11,659 nt of DNA from Bacteroidota bacterium (GTDB taxonomy: Bacteria; Bacteroidota; Bacteroidia; UKL13-3), in the NCBI GenBank assembly GCA_010027395.1, contig RGVD01000068.1, positions 1 to 11,659 on the forward strand, read 5' to 3'. The notes beneath the pieces are model-generated. The model was given only the letters and a program-made list of their open reading frames with translations. It was not told where the DNA came from and ran no database searches. The position numbers and the translations under genes were made by a program. How positions within the stretch are numbered: position 1 is the stretch's first letter; every line of letters starts with the position of its first letter. Below are positions 1-6,144 of this stretch, one piece after another.

Positions 1-26
1 TAAAATATTCTTATACTTGCCGACAG

Positions 27-44
27 AAAATCAGCTCTGATTTT
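27..44. promoter_or_regulatory. Inverted repeat in the leader of rho
   Basis: Two perfect 8-base arms, AAAATCAG and CTGATTTT, are separated by CT, about 95 bases before the rho start. A possible -7 element, TATACTTG at 12-19 (one mismatch to TAnnTTTG), would place the transcript start just before the repeat and leave a leader of roughly 110 bases. The repeat could be an operator, an RNA hairpin in the leader, or the weak terminator of a gene left of the window. The arms are AT-rich, so chance is possible. Only the repeat itself is seen; its role is inference. Confidence 0.3.
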
Positions 45-137
45 ATTCAAGGTTACAATCCCATAGTTTTCTCAACTCAATTTTTTAAGAAAGCATAAAG
101 GGTTTTACAATCGAAAATTTATTTTGAACAAAAACTA

Positions 138-1760
138 ATGTACGACATTATTACGTTAAACGACATGCTCATTTCTGAGCTGCAAGACATTGCCTCTACC
201 ATTAAATTAGACAATGTAAAGGGCTTAGAAAAACAAGAATTGATATACAAAATCTTGGAAATACAAGCTGCTGCCTCAACCGAAGGAGATGATGATCCCT
301 CTAAGAAAAAAAGAGGCAGACCAAGAGTTGTAAAGACTAAAGCTACTGAAAAAGTTGAAATAAAAAAGAGAGAACCTCGGGAACCAAAGCTTTTTGTTGA
401 AGGAAAAACAAAAGAGGAAAAGGTTACTGAAGAACTAGTTGATGTAAGTCAACACTCTCAAGCTGATTTCACAAACGAGAACGTATCTTCTAATGAACCA
501 GCACCTGAATTAGTTGAAAAACCAGCTATCGAAAATATAGCGCCTGTTGAGAGAAGACCCAATGAACCTGCTGCCGAAAATGAAAATTTCCAGGACAGAA
601 GAAGGCCCAATCGTTTTGAGAGACCACAAGCTCAATACCAAGAATTAGAAGGTATCGTAAGCAGCGAAGGTGTTTTAGAAATGATGCCTGATGGGTATGG
701 TTTCCTTCGCTCGAGTGATTATAATTATATGTCATCACCTGATGATATATATGCATCTCCTTCGCAAATAAAGTTATTTGGATTAAAAACGGGTGATACC
801 GTGAAAGGTGCTATACGCCCTCCAAAAGAAGGTGAGAAATATTTTGCTTTAACTAAAATAGATAAAATTAATGGCAGAGAACCTGCTGATATAAGAGACA
901 GGGTAGCCTTCGAACATTTAACCCCATTGTTTCCGGATGAGAAATTGAACTTGGCTGATAATTCAGCTACCTATTCAACACGTATCATAGATATGTTGGC
1001 TCCAATAGGTAAAGGCCAACGTGGTTTAATTGTGGCTCAACCTAAAACAGGTAAAACCATTTTATTAAAAGAAATTGCCAATGCCATTGCTAAAAATCAC
1101 CCTGAAGTTTATCTAATCATTCTTTTGATTGATGAGCGTCCTGAGGAGGTTACAGACATGCAACGTAGTGTAAGAGCAGAGGTGGTAGCAAGTACTTTTG
1201 ATGAGCCTGCTGAAAAGCATGTACGTTTGTCGAACATCGTACTTGAAAAAGCCAAACGCCTTGTAGAATGTGGTCATGATGTGGTTATTTTGATGGATTC
1301 AATCACACGTATGGCTCGTGCGTTTAATACAGCACAACCAGCTAGCGGAAAGATTTTGTCAGGTGGTGTGGATGCGAATGCCTTACACAAACCTAAACGT
1401 TTCTTTGGAGCCGCTCGTAAGATTGAAGATGGAGGTTCTTTAACCATCATAGCCACTGCTTTGATAGACACAGGAAGCAAAATGGATGAGGTAATCTTTG
1501 AAGAGTTTAAAGGTACGGGTAATATGGAATTACAATTAGACCGTAAATTGGCTAACAAACGTGTATTCCCTGCTATTGATATTATTTCTTCAAGCACAAG
1601 AAGAGACGATTTGTTGCTAGACAAACAAACCCTTCAACGTATTTGGGTGCTACGCAACCATATTGCGGATATGAATGCCGATGAGGCCATGAATTTGTTG
1701 CTTAAAAACATGAAAAACACCAGAACCAACGAAGAGTTCTTGGCAAGTATGAATAGTTAA
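138..1760 (+). CDS. rho: Transcription termination factor Rho
   Basis: Hexameric RNA-dependent ATPase and helicase that ends transcription in the cytoplasm. Residues 5-42 form the helical Rho N-terminal domain. Residues 43-168 are a charged, low-complexity linker containing an AT-hook-like KKKRGRPRV (57-65) and an arginine-rich patch (153-162). The cold-shock-like primary RNA-binding domain lies at about 170-245 and the ATPase core from about 280. Visible motifs are Walker A (QPKTGKT, 301-307), the conserved DERPEE (332-337), Walker B (VVILMD, 382-387), the secondary RNA-binding Q-loop region (407-430) and GTGNMELQLDRK (459-470). At 540 residues it is about 120 longer than E. coli Rho (419), and the excess is the linker, as is usual in Bacteroidota. 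The ATG start is supported because MYDI..LNDML is the usual start of the family. It stands alone and is closed by a strong terminator. Confidence 0.98.
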   Translation: MYDIITLNDMLISELQDIASTIKLDNVKGLEKQELIYKILEIQAAASTEGDDDPSKKKRGRPRVVKTKATEKVEIKKREPREPKLFVEGKTKEEKVTEELVDVSQHSQADFTNENVSSNEPAPELVEKPAIENIAPVERRPNEPAAENENFQDRRRPNRFERPQAQYQELEGIVSSEGVLEMMPDGYGFLRSSDYNYMSSPDDIYASPSQIKLFGLKTGDTVKGAIRPPKEGEKYFALTKIDKINGREPADIRDRVAFEHLTPLFPDEKLNLADNSATYSTRIIDMLAPIGKGQRGLIVAQPKTGKTILLKEIANAIAKNHPEVYLIILLIDERPEEVTDMQRSVRAEVVASTFDEPAEKHVRLSNIVLEKAKRLVECGHDVVILMDSITRMARAFNTAQPASGKILSGGVDANALHKPKRFFGAARKIEDGGSLTIIATALIDTGSKMDEVIFEEFKGTGNMELQLDRKLANKRVFPAIDIISSSTRRDDLLLDKQTLQRIWVLRNHIADMNADEAMNLLLKNMKNTRTNEEFLASMNS

Positions 1761-1776
1761 ATAAAAGAATAATTAT

Positions 1777-1811
1777 AAAAAAGGGGCTCGAATTATCGAG
1801 CCCCTTTTTTT
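1777..1811. terminator. Strong two-way intrinsic terminator after rho
   Basis: A 9-bp GC-rich stem, GGGGCTCGA at 1783-1791 with TCGAGCCCC at 1796-1804, has a 4-base ATTA loop. It is flanked by six A on the left and seven T on the right, so it carries a U tract on either strand. It lies 17 bases after the rho stop and 8 bases past the end of the minus-strand GNAT remnant. It would therefore have served two convergent genes. Confidence 0.92.
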
Positions 1812-1818
1812 GTCGAAT

Positions 1819-1917
1819 TTATTTCATCAACTCCATAATTTTCTCTGGATGAGATAGGGGCGTAAAGCCAAATTGTGTATGCAAACCATGGGAATCTGTG
1901 GTGGCTATTTTCCATAA
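1819..1917 (-). pseudogene. C-terminal remnant of a GNAT acetyltransferase
   Basis: Reading the minus strand, 33 codons are open and end in TAA at 1819-1821. The product contains ATTDSHGLHTQFGF followed by TPLSHPEKIMEL. This resembles the end of GNAT N-acetyltransferases, where a T-x-DAHGLYxxFGF motif (the last acetyl-CoA-site helix and strand) is followed by a P-E-x-x-ME tail. An in-frame stop at 1918-1920 and no recognisable upstream GNAT sequence show that the first roughly 110 residues are gone. No start codon or membrane signal is present. The intact terminator just beyond its stop fits a once functional gene. The family call comes from motif memory only, so a short chance match cannot be excluded. 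Confidence 0.6.
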
Positions 1918-2128
1918 TTATTCTTAGTCTGAAGCCAAGCCAAAGATAGTAAGGATTTAAAATGAAATAAGAGTTTGCAACTCGTTCATCTTAGCCCTTG
2001 ACAGAGACACTGCAATTCAATACAATTCGCAGAGCGCTCAGATAACTCTACGAATAGTAGGTTATTACTACAATCACAAATATTTCATAACAAAAATCGT
2101 CTTTTTATAAAAGTTCAATGTTGTATGT
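1918..2128. other. Intergenic stretch without a recognisable gene
   Basis: Together with the GNAT remnant this forms a gap of about 370 bases between rho and the next gene. I see no convincing ORF, tRNA or riboswitch. It holds short self-complementary words only: GAGTT-TGC-AACTC at 1971-1983 and an 8-base palindrome GAGCGCTC near 2034-2041. The last 40 bases are AT-rich and probably carry the promoter of the downstream gene. The part next to the remnant may be decayed GNAT sequence. Confidence 0.5.
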
Positions 2129-2131
2129 TTG
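2124..2131 (+). promoter_or_regulatory. Possible Bacteroidota -7 promoter element
   Basis: TATGTTTG matches the TAnnTTTG element of the Bacteroidota primary sigma factor and is followed by CAACGC, a common context for such elements. I see no clear -33 TTG partner; a T-rich stretch at 2102-2108 lies at about the right distance. If real, transcription would begin near 2137. That excludes the TTG at 2129 as a start and makes the TTG at 2138 almost leaderless. Confidence 0.35.
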
Positions 2132-2512
2132 CAACGCTTGAAAAAGATTTTGGTATACATTCTCCTTGTGGCTTTTATCTCGCCAATGGCCCTTCGCGCA
2201 GGGGCTATAGGATATTACTATGCCAATAAAAGCTATATCGCTTCTCAACTTTGTGTAAATAAAGACAAGCCAAAATCATGCTGCGAGGGGACTTGTTATT
2301 TAAACAAACAGCTAAAAAAGGCTGAGGAATCCCAAGACAATAAATTACCAGCTTATTTAAAGAGCATTGAAAAGGACATGTTTAATCAGCATGTGTTTTT
2401 TGAAATTACATCTGTTTGTTACTCTAAAATAAGCACTAAACACAGACCATACAACAATTCTTATAACTTCATTCATCAGGCTAGTATCTTTCAGCCACCC
2501 AGTTTTTCTTAG
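2129..2512 (+). CDS. Small secreted cysteine-rich protein, function unknown
   Basis: A hydrophobic signal segment (KKILVYILLVAFISPMALRAGA, residues 5-26) is followed by a core with LCVNKDKPKSCCEGTCYLNKQL (from residue 41) and a tail ending IFQPPSFS. Cysteines lie at 42, 51, 52, 56 and 97. I know short Bacteroidota proteins with this LCxNKDKP..CxGxCYLxKxL pattern and an IFxPP tail, but no established role. The clustered Cys suggest metal or disulphide chemistry outside the cytoplasm (inference). There is no ATG start: the frame begins with TTG at 2129, and a second TTG at 2138 would give the more typical MKKILVYILL start. It lies 125 bases before the SCO/cytochrome operon on the same strand and may be its first gene or a separately transcribed partner. 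Confidence 0.75.
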   Translation: MQRLKKILVYILLVAFISPMALRAGAIGYYYANKSYIASQLCVNKDKPKSCCEGTCYLNKQLKKAEESQDNKLPAYLKSIEKDMFNQHVFFEITSVCYSKISTKHRPYNNSYNFIHQASIFQPPSFS

Positions 2513-2637
2513 TTAATTTAATGCTCCTATATTTTCTCTTACATAATTGTTCGAGATGATTGTTTATGCAGTCCTGTATAGAGCAAATTCTTTCAAACAA
2601 ATTATAGCAATAGTTTGATTGGCTAGACTTATGAGGA

Positions 2638-3000
2638 TTGAAAGAAATCAAATTATTTATTAGACCGCTTTCATTATTCAGCAATATACATGTAGGGCCT
2701 TATGTTGAGGCACGAAACCATCTGAATTATCTGGAGATTGCTTCACTTCATATCAAAGAGCGTAGCAAAGAATTGGTTCAAAAAGCCAAAGAATTGGCTC
2801 AATCAAAAGCACCTTTAGAATTTAACAAACCTGCCATCAAAAAAGCAGTTGCTGATTTTGTTTTAGGAGCTGAAAAGCTTGATAAAATGATAGCTGATAA
2901 GGCAAAAGATGCCGATATTATCAAAGCTTTGAGTGGCCTGCATGATGTGTTCCATCAGATAGTAGGATTGTGTAAAAATCCAGGAAATGAGAAACACTAA
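2638..3000 (+). CDS. Helical protein with C-terminal HDVFHxxxxxC motif, unknown function
   Basis: The 120-residue product is mostly helical and Lys/Ala-rich, with YVEARNHLNYLE near residue 22 and LHDVFHQIVGLC at 101-112. H102, H106 and C112 are spaced as a plausible metal site (inference). It resembles small exported Bacteroidota proteins, distantly DUF3347-like, found near copper and cytochrome genes, but I cannot name the family firmly. The frame starts at TTG 2638, straight after an in-frame TGA at 2632, and the next in-frame ATG is too late. The N-terminus KLFIRPLSLFSN is a poor signal peptide because Arg10 breaks the hydrophobic stretch. The start may therefore be degenerate or the gene N-terminally shortened. 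Its 3' end overlaps the barrel gene by 14 bases. Confidence 0.65.
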   Translation: MKEIKLFIRPLSLFSNIHVGPYVEARNHLNYLEIASLHIKERSKELVQKAKELAQSKAPLEFNKPAIKKAVADFVLGAEKLDKMIADKAKDADIIKALSGLHDVFHQIVGLCKNPGNEKH

Positions 3001-3904
3001 TATTAACAAACGAGATGTATGCCTGGCATGCATCTCGTTTATACTTTTGCTTTTTGCCAAGTCAAGCCTCGCGTGCGATGTTTGTGGCAGTTCAGCCAAT
3101 GCCAATTATTTCGGTATTCTTCCTCAATTTAAACAGCATTTTGTAGGTATAAGATATAGTAATCTCAGTTTTGATTCAAAGCATATTCCAAGTCTGAGTG
3201 GACAAGTAACGAACTCAAAGGATATGTTGCAAAGAGGCGAGTTATGGGGACGCTTTTATCCAACAAAGCGATTGCAACTGTTTGCTTTTGTGCCTTATCA
3301 AGTAAATCTTAAAGCAGAAGAAGGTAATGCAACCCAAAACAATGGTTTATCAGATATGAGTGTTTTGGCCAATTATATTCTTATAAACACAGGTGATTCA
3401 GGAAGCTTTTCATGGAGGCATAGTTTATCAATAGGAGGGGGAGTAAAAGCACCAACGGGTAAATTTGATAACAATGGCATACCTAGTTTGCAAATTGGTA
3501 CTGGCACTTGGGACTATTTGTTTAATGCCATTTATACCGCTCGCTATAAGCAAGTGGGTGTGAATGTGGATGCTAATTATAGACTTAATTCTAGTAATAC
3601 TAATTATCAGTTTGGTAACCGATTGACATCTAGTATGCGTTTTTTCTATTGGAAAAAAATGCGAATGAGTTCCATTTTACCGCATATCGGTATGATGATG
3701 GAATATGCTGAAAAGGATATTCAAGATAAGGTAGTTCAAAAATACACGGGAGGAACTGGCATGTATGCTGCCACAGGTTTTGATGTATATTTCAGAAAAT
3801 GGGCTGTTGGTGGGCTGTTAGCCTTACCCATAAGCGAGAATTTAAATGAAGGTTTAGTGAAAACCAAGCAAAGAATCACCTTTCAAGTTTTATATTTATT
3901 TTAA
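2987..3904 (+). CDS. Outer-membrane beta-barrel protein with N-terminal CxxC
   Basis: A signal peptide (residues 1-29, hydrophobic 14-25) is followed at once by CDVCG (C30, C33) and NYFGILPQFKQHFVGIRY. The rest has alternating aromatic and polar strands, internal KAPTGKFDNNG and a C-terminal strand ending in Phe (FQVLYLF), all signs of an outer-membrane barrel. The glycine-rich strands recall MetA-type porin-like barrels. The CDVCG..NYFGILPQF opening is, to my knowledge, recurrent in Bacteroidota proteins beside copper or cytochrome genes, without a proven role. The CxxC could bind a metal or form a disulphide at the periplasmic end. The Cys is not in a normal lipobox (SSLAC), so lipidation is uncertain. 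It overlaps the preceding gene by 14 bases, and its signal-peptide codons contain a long stem-loop (3008-3040). Confidence 0.8.
   Translation: MRNTNINKRDVCLACISFILLLFAKSSLACDVCGSSANANYFGILPQFKQHFVGIRYSNLSFDSKHIPSLSGQVTNSKDMLQRGELWGRFYPTKRLQLFAFVPYQVNLKAEEGNATQNNGLSDMSVLANYILINTGDSGSFSWRHSLSIGGGVKAPTGKFDNNGIPSLQIGTGTWDYLFNAIYTARYKQVGVNVDANYRLNSSNTNYQFGNRLTSSMRFFYWKKMRMSSILPHIGMMMEYAEKDIQDKVVQKYTGGTGMYAATGFDVYFRKWAVGGLLALPISENLNEGLVKTKQRITFQVLYLF
3008..3040 (+). promoter_or_regulatory. Long stem-loop inside signal-peptide codons
   Basis: AAACGAGATGTATGCC at 3008-3023 and GGCATGCATCTCGTTT at 3025-3040 are reverse complements except for one position, which in RNA is a G-U pair. The stem could reach about 14-15 bp with a tiny loop. 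It begins 8 bases after the upstream stop codon and is followed by a broken T-rich run (TTTATACTTTT). It could act as an attenuator, a processing or stability element, or a control on translation of the barrel gene. A role is inference; the structure is directly visible. Confidence 0.45.
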
Positions 3905-3905
3905 C

Positions 3906-4619
3906 ATGACAAGAACAAAATTCAATACAATTATATATTCAACATTAGTAATATTAAGCATCATAGGATGCCAAAAAGATAATACCATTGAGAATACAAG
4001 CCCACCTCAAATTGATTTCATAAGTCCCTCTAAAGAGCAAAGTTTTACTGAGGATGATACCATTTATTTAAAGGTAAATATCAGTTCTGCAGTTGAATTA
4101 CATGATTATATGTTGGAAGTGAAAAATGTAAATGAAAACAAAACAGTTTATACTTACAACGGACACTCTGATGGGAAATCAGCAAGCATAAATGAGTATT
4201 ACATTCCTTATGTAAGTATGGATGCAGATATGCAATTGGTGTTAACCACACTGGATCATAATGGAAATAAAAGCGTACAGACATCTGAGTTCAAAATAAA
4301 AAACACCAAAGAGGAACTAAAGCCTGAGATTATAATTATTTCGCCAAGCACTGCTGAATGTGATAATAATAGCAGTCTTCATATTCAGTTGGGTATTAAC
4401 CACAGTTGGTTTTTAAAAGAGTGTCATGTGAAATTGACTAAAAACGGCTCCGCTGTTATGGATTTTTTTCCTAATGTTGCCCACATGAAAAGCTATTTGC
4501 TTGATACAACTTATCAGATAAAAGTGGATGCTTATGCTGATTTTTTATTACAAGTTTCTGCAACGGATACAAACAATATCATAGCTGAAAAGAGTTTTGA
4601 TTTTCATGTACATTATTAG
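3906..4619 (+). CDS. Lipoprotein with two tandem Ig-like domains (DUF4625-like)
   Basis: A lipoprotein signal ends in SIIGC with Cys22 as the likely lipidated residue. The mature part contains two similar halves, residues about 34-133 and 140-237. Each opens with a PxIxxISPS motif (PQIDFISPS and PEIIIISPS), runs through beta-strand-like segments and has a His at a matching place (H87 in YNGHSDGK, H193 in VAHMK). This looks like an internal duplication of an Ig-like fold. It resembles the Bacteroidota DUF4625 lipoproteins, which I recall near TonB receptors and metal genes. Its start lies one base after the barrel gene's stop region, so the two are probably translated together. The histidines could bind metal, but that is speculation. 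No catalytic motif is visible. Confidence 0.72.
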   Translation: MTRTKFNTIIYSTLVILSIIGCQKDNTIENTSPPQIDFISPSKEQSFTEDDTIYLKVNISSAVELHDYMLEVKNVNENKTVYTYNGHSDGKSASINEYYIPYVSMDADMQLVLTTLDHNGNKSVQTSEFKIKNTKEELKPEIIIISPSTAECDNNSSLHIQLGINHSWFLKECHVKLTKNGSAVMDFFPNVAHMKSYLLDTTYQIKVDAYADFLLQVSATDTNNIIAEKSFDFHVHY

Positions 4620-4628
4620 AATTGAATT

Positions 4629-5030
4629 ATGAAAAAAACAGTTGGAATATTGGTGTTACTGCTATTCATTTTTGCATGTAGGGAGCAGAAGAAAAACAGT
4701 GTTGCAGAAAAGTTGAATGATGATATTATGAAGATACATGATGAGGCCATGTCGAAATCTGCTTATGTTTTGAAACTAAAAGGCAAGGTAAACGTTTTAT
4801 TGGATAGCTTGAATATACCCTTTGATAGAGATACTTTGCAGCAATTGTCATCAGACTTGTATAAAGCAGATAGACTTATGCTAGATTGGATGCACCAATA
4901 CAAGGAACCAGATTTAAAAAGTGATACGGCTGAAAGATATTTGCAAAAACAATTAGATATGATAACAGAAGTTCATGAAATAACATTTAAAAGTATTCAA
5001 TCAGCAGAAAGGATTTTGTATGAAAAATAA
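4629..5030 (+). CDS. Small helical lipoprotein, function unknown
   Basis: A short lipoprotein signal ends in FAC with Cys17 as the likely lipidation site. The remaining 116 residues are predicted by eye to be long amphipathic helices with no strands. KIHDEAM (35-41) and MLDWMHQYKEP (84-94) resemble motifs of an uncharacterised Bacteroidota lipoprotein family, some of whose members carry the uninformative name viral A-type inclusion protein. The Met/His/Trp cluster could contact a metal or a partner (inference). The gene begins 9 bases after the preceding one and its end overlaps the SCO gene by 11 bases, so it belongs to the same transcript. Confidence 0.72.
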   Translation: MKKTVGILVLLLFIFACREQKKNSVAEKLNDDIMKIHDEAMSKSAYVLKLKGKVNVLLDSLNIPFDRDTLQQLSSDLYKADRLMLDWMHQYKEPDLKSDTAERYLQKQLDMITEVHEITFKSIQSAERILYEK

Positions 5031-5649
5031 AATTAGCATATTGAGTTTGTTGTTTGTGTTTATGGCTTGTGGCGAAAACAAGTTGCCCATATATGGTGAT
5101 AGAAAAGTGGAGATGAAAACCATAGATGGAAAACAACTGGCTGATACCATTTACCAAAGCGTCCCTGATTTTGAGTTTACCAATCAAGATGGAAAGTTAA
5201 TAAATCAAAACATAGTAAAGGATAAAATCTATGTGGCTGATTTTTTCTTTGTAACTTGTCCTACCATCTGTCCCCGCATGAAGAAAAACCTATTAAAGGT
5301 TTATGAAACATTTAAAGACAATCCTGAAATAATGTTCATGTCCCATACCATCGACCCAGAGCATGATTCGGTTTCAGTGCTCCATGATTTTGCAAGCCGC
5401 TTGGGAGCTGACAGCAAACAATGGCAGTTTTTAACAGGCGATAGAGAGAAAATATATGAATTAGCTGAGCATGGTTATTACGCGACTGCCATTGCCGATT
5501 CGCTAGAACCAGGAGGTTATGTGCATAGCGGAGGACTTATTTTGGTTGATAAAAAACGAAGAGTGAGAGGCATCTATGATGGAACTGTTGAAAGTGCTAC
5601 CTCTCAATTGATATTGGACATAACAACACTTTTGCATGAAAAAGAATAA
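5020..5649 (+). CDS. SCO1/SenC family copper protein, lipoprotein
   Basis: SCO proteins are thioredoxin-fold copper chaperones or thiol-redox proteins that help build the CuA centre of cytochrome c oxidase and related copper sites on the outer face of the inner membrane. The signal ends in FMAC (Cys17 likely lipidated). The fold then shows VPDFEFTNQDGK (48-59), the copper motif CPTICP with C80 and C84, TIDPEHDS (110-117) and the third ligand H169 in GGYVHSGG, followed by LVDKKRRVRGIYDGT. All three expected copper ligands are present. The length of 209 is normal for bacterial SCO. It overlaps the lipoprotein gene upstream by 11 bases and the cytochrome gene downstream by 14. No oxidase subunit genes are in the window, so the client is unknown. 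Confidence 0.95.
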   Translation: MKNKISILSLLFVFMACGENKLPIYGDRKVEMKTIDGKQLADTIYQSVPDFEFTNQDGKLINQNIVKDKIYVADFFFVTCPTICPRMKKNLLKVYETFKDNPEIMFMSHTIDPEHDSVSVLHDFASRLGADSKQWQFLTGDREKIYELAEHGYYATAIADSLEPGGYVHSGGLILVDKKRRVRGIYDGTVESATSQLILDITTLLHEKE

Positions 5650-6013
5650 GTTTCTAGTTATACTTTGTTTTGTTTTTTATTCGCTACTATATTCATGTGC
5701 GGATGAGAAGCAGGCCCAAAGCAGAGCCAATGCCAATCATGGTTTGGAGTTGTATGAGCGAATGTGTGCCAATTGCCATCAATCGGATGGAAGTGGTTTT
5801 GTGAAATTGTATCCACCATTGAAAAATGCTGATTTTTTAAAAAATAATCCAAAGGCGTTATTCGGCATCATTAAATATGGAATGATAGGTAGTATAGTTG
5901 TGAATGGAATAGAGTTTAATTTAGCAATGCCTGCAAACCCTAAATTAAGTGACAAGGAGATTGATCACATTGTCGAATATGTGCAAATAAGATTTTTGTC
6001 GAACTCTAACTAA
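5636..6013 (+). CDS. Monohaem c-type cytochrome lipoprotein
   Basis: A class I cytochrome c for electron transfer at the cell envelope. The N-terminal signal ends in LLYSC with Cys21 as the probable lipid anchor. The haem site is CANCH (C44, C47, H48), followed by GSGFVKLYPPLKNADFL. The likely distal axial ligand is Met98 in NLAMPANPKLSD, and the C-terminal helix is IDHIVEYVQIRF. The length of 125 residues fits a small single-haem cytochrome. It is the last gene of the run and overlaps the SCO gene by 14 bases, which suggests translational coupling. Together they may deliver copper and electrons to the same terminal enzyme, which is not encoded here. Confidence 0.93.
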   Translation: MKKNKFLVILCFVFYSLLYSCADEKQAQSRANANHGLELYERMCANCHQSDGSGFVKLYPPLKNADFLKNNPKALFGIIKYGMIGSIVVNGIEFNLAMPANPKLSDKEIDHIVEYVQIRFLSNSN

Positions 6014-6034
6014 CAATGGCTCCTAATTGCTTTA

Positions 6035-6070
6035 TATGCTGCTCAAGCAGATAATTGTTTTTATTTATTT
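6035..6070 (+). terminator. Weak candidate terminator after the cytochrome operon
   Basis: CTGC (6039-6042) and GCAG (6047-6050) enclose a TCAA loop. Three further pairs, TAT with ATA, form across a one-base bulge, and a T-rich run follows from 6056. It sits 22 bases after the cytochrome stop. The stem is short and the T run is interrupted, so Rho-dependent ending is an equal alternative. Confidence 0.3.
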
Positions 6071-6144
6071 TGTTCGAAAGCAGAAAGTTAACATTATTTT
6101 TAGATTATTTAATTTTACATTGCCATCCAATATTTTTTTAAGTT

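Noticed and set aside
1274..1624. Minus-strand ORF of 116 codons inside rho
   Set aside because: It lies wholly opposite the conserved ATPase core and has no recognisable domain; it is a shadow of rho.
1971..1983. GAGTT-TGC-AACTC palindrome as a terminator or dispersed repeat
   Set aside because: The stem is only 5 bp without a T tract, and no second copy is present in the window.
2481..2684. Minus-strand ORF of 67 codons between the Cys-rich gene and the operon
   Set aside because: It overlaps the ends of two better-supported genes, has no signal or motif, and its composition is that of AT-rich intergenic DNA.
6110..6144. Promoter-like TACATTGC before the protease gene
   Set aside because: It lacks one T of the TAnnTTTG element and has no clear partner element, so it is not supported well enough to list.
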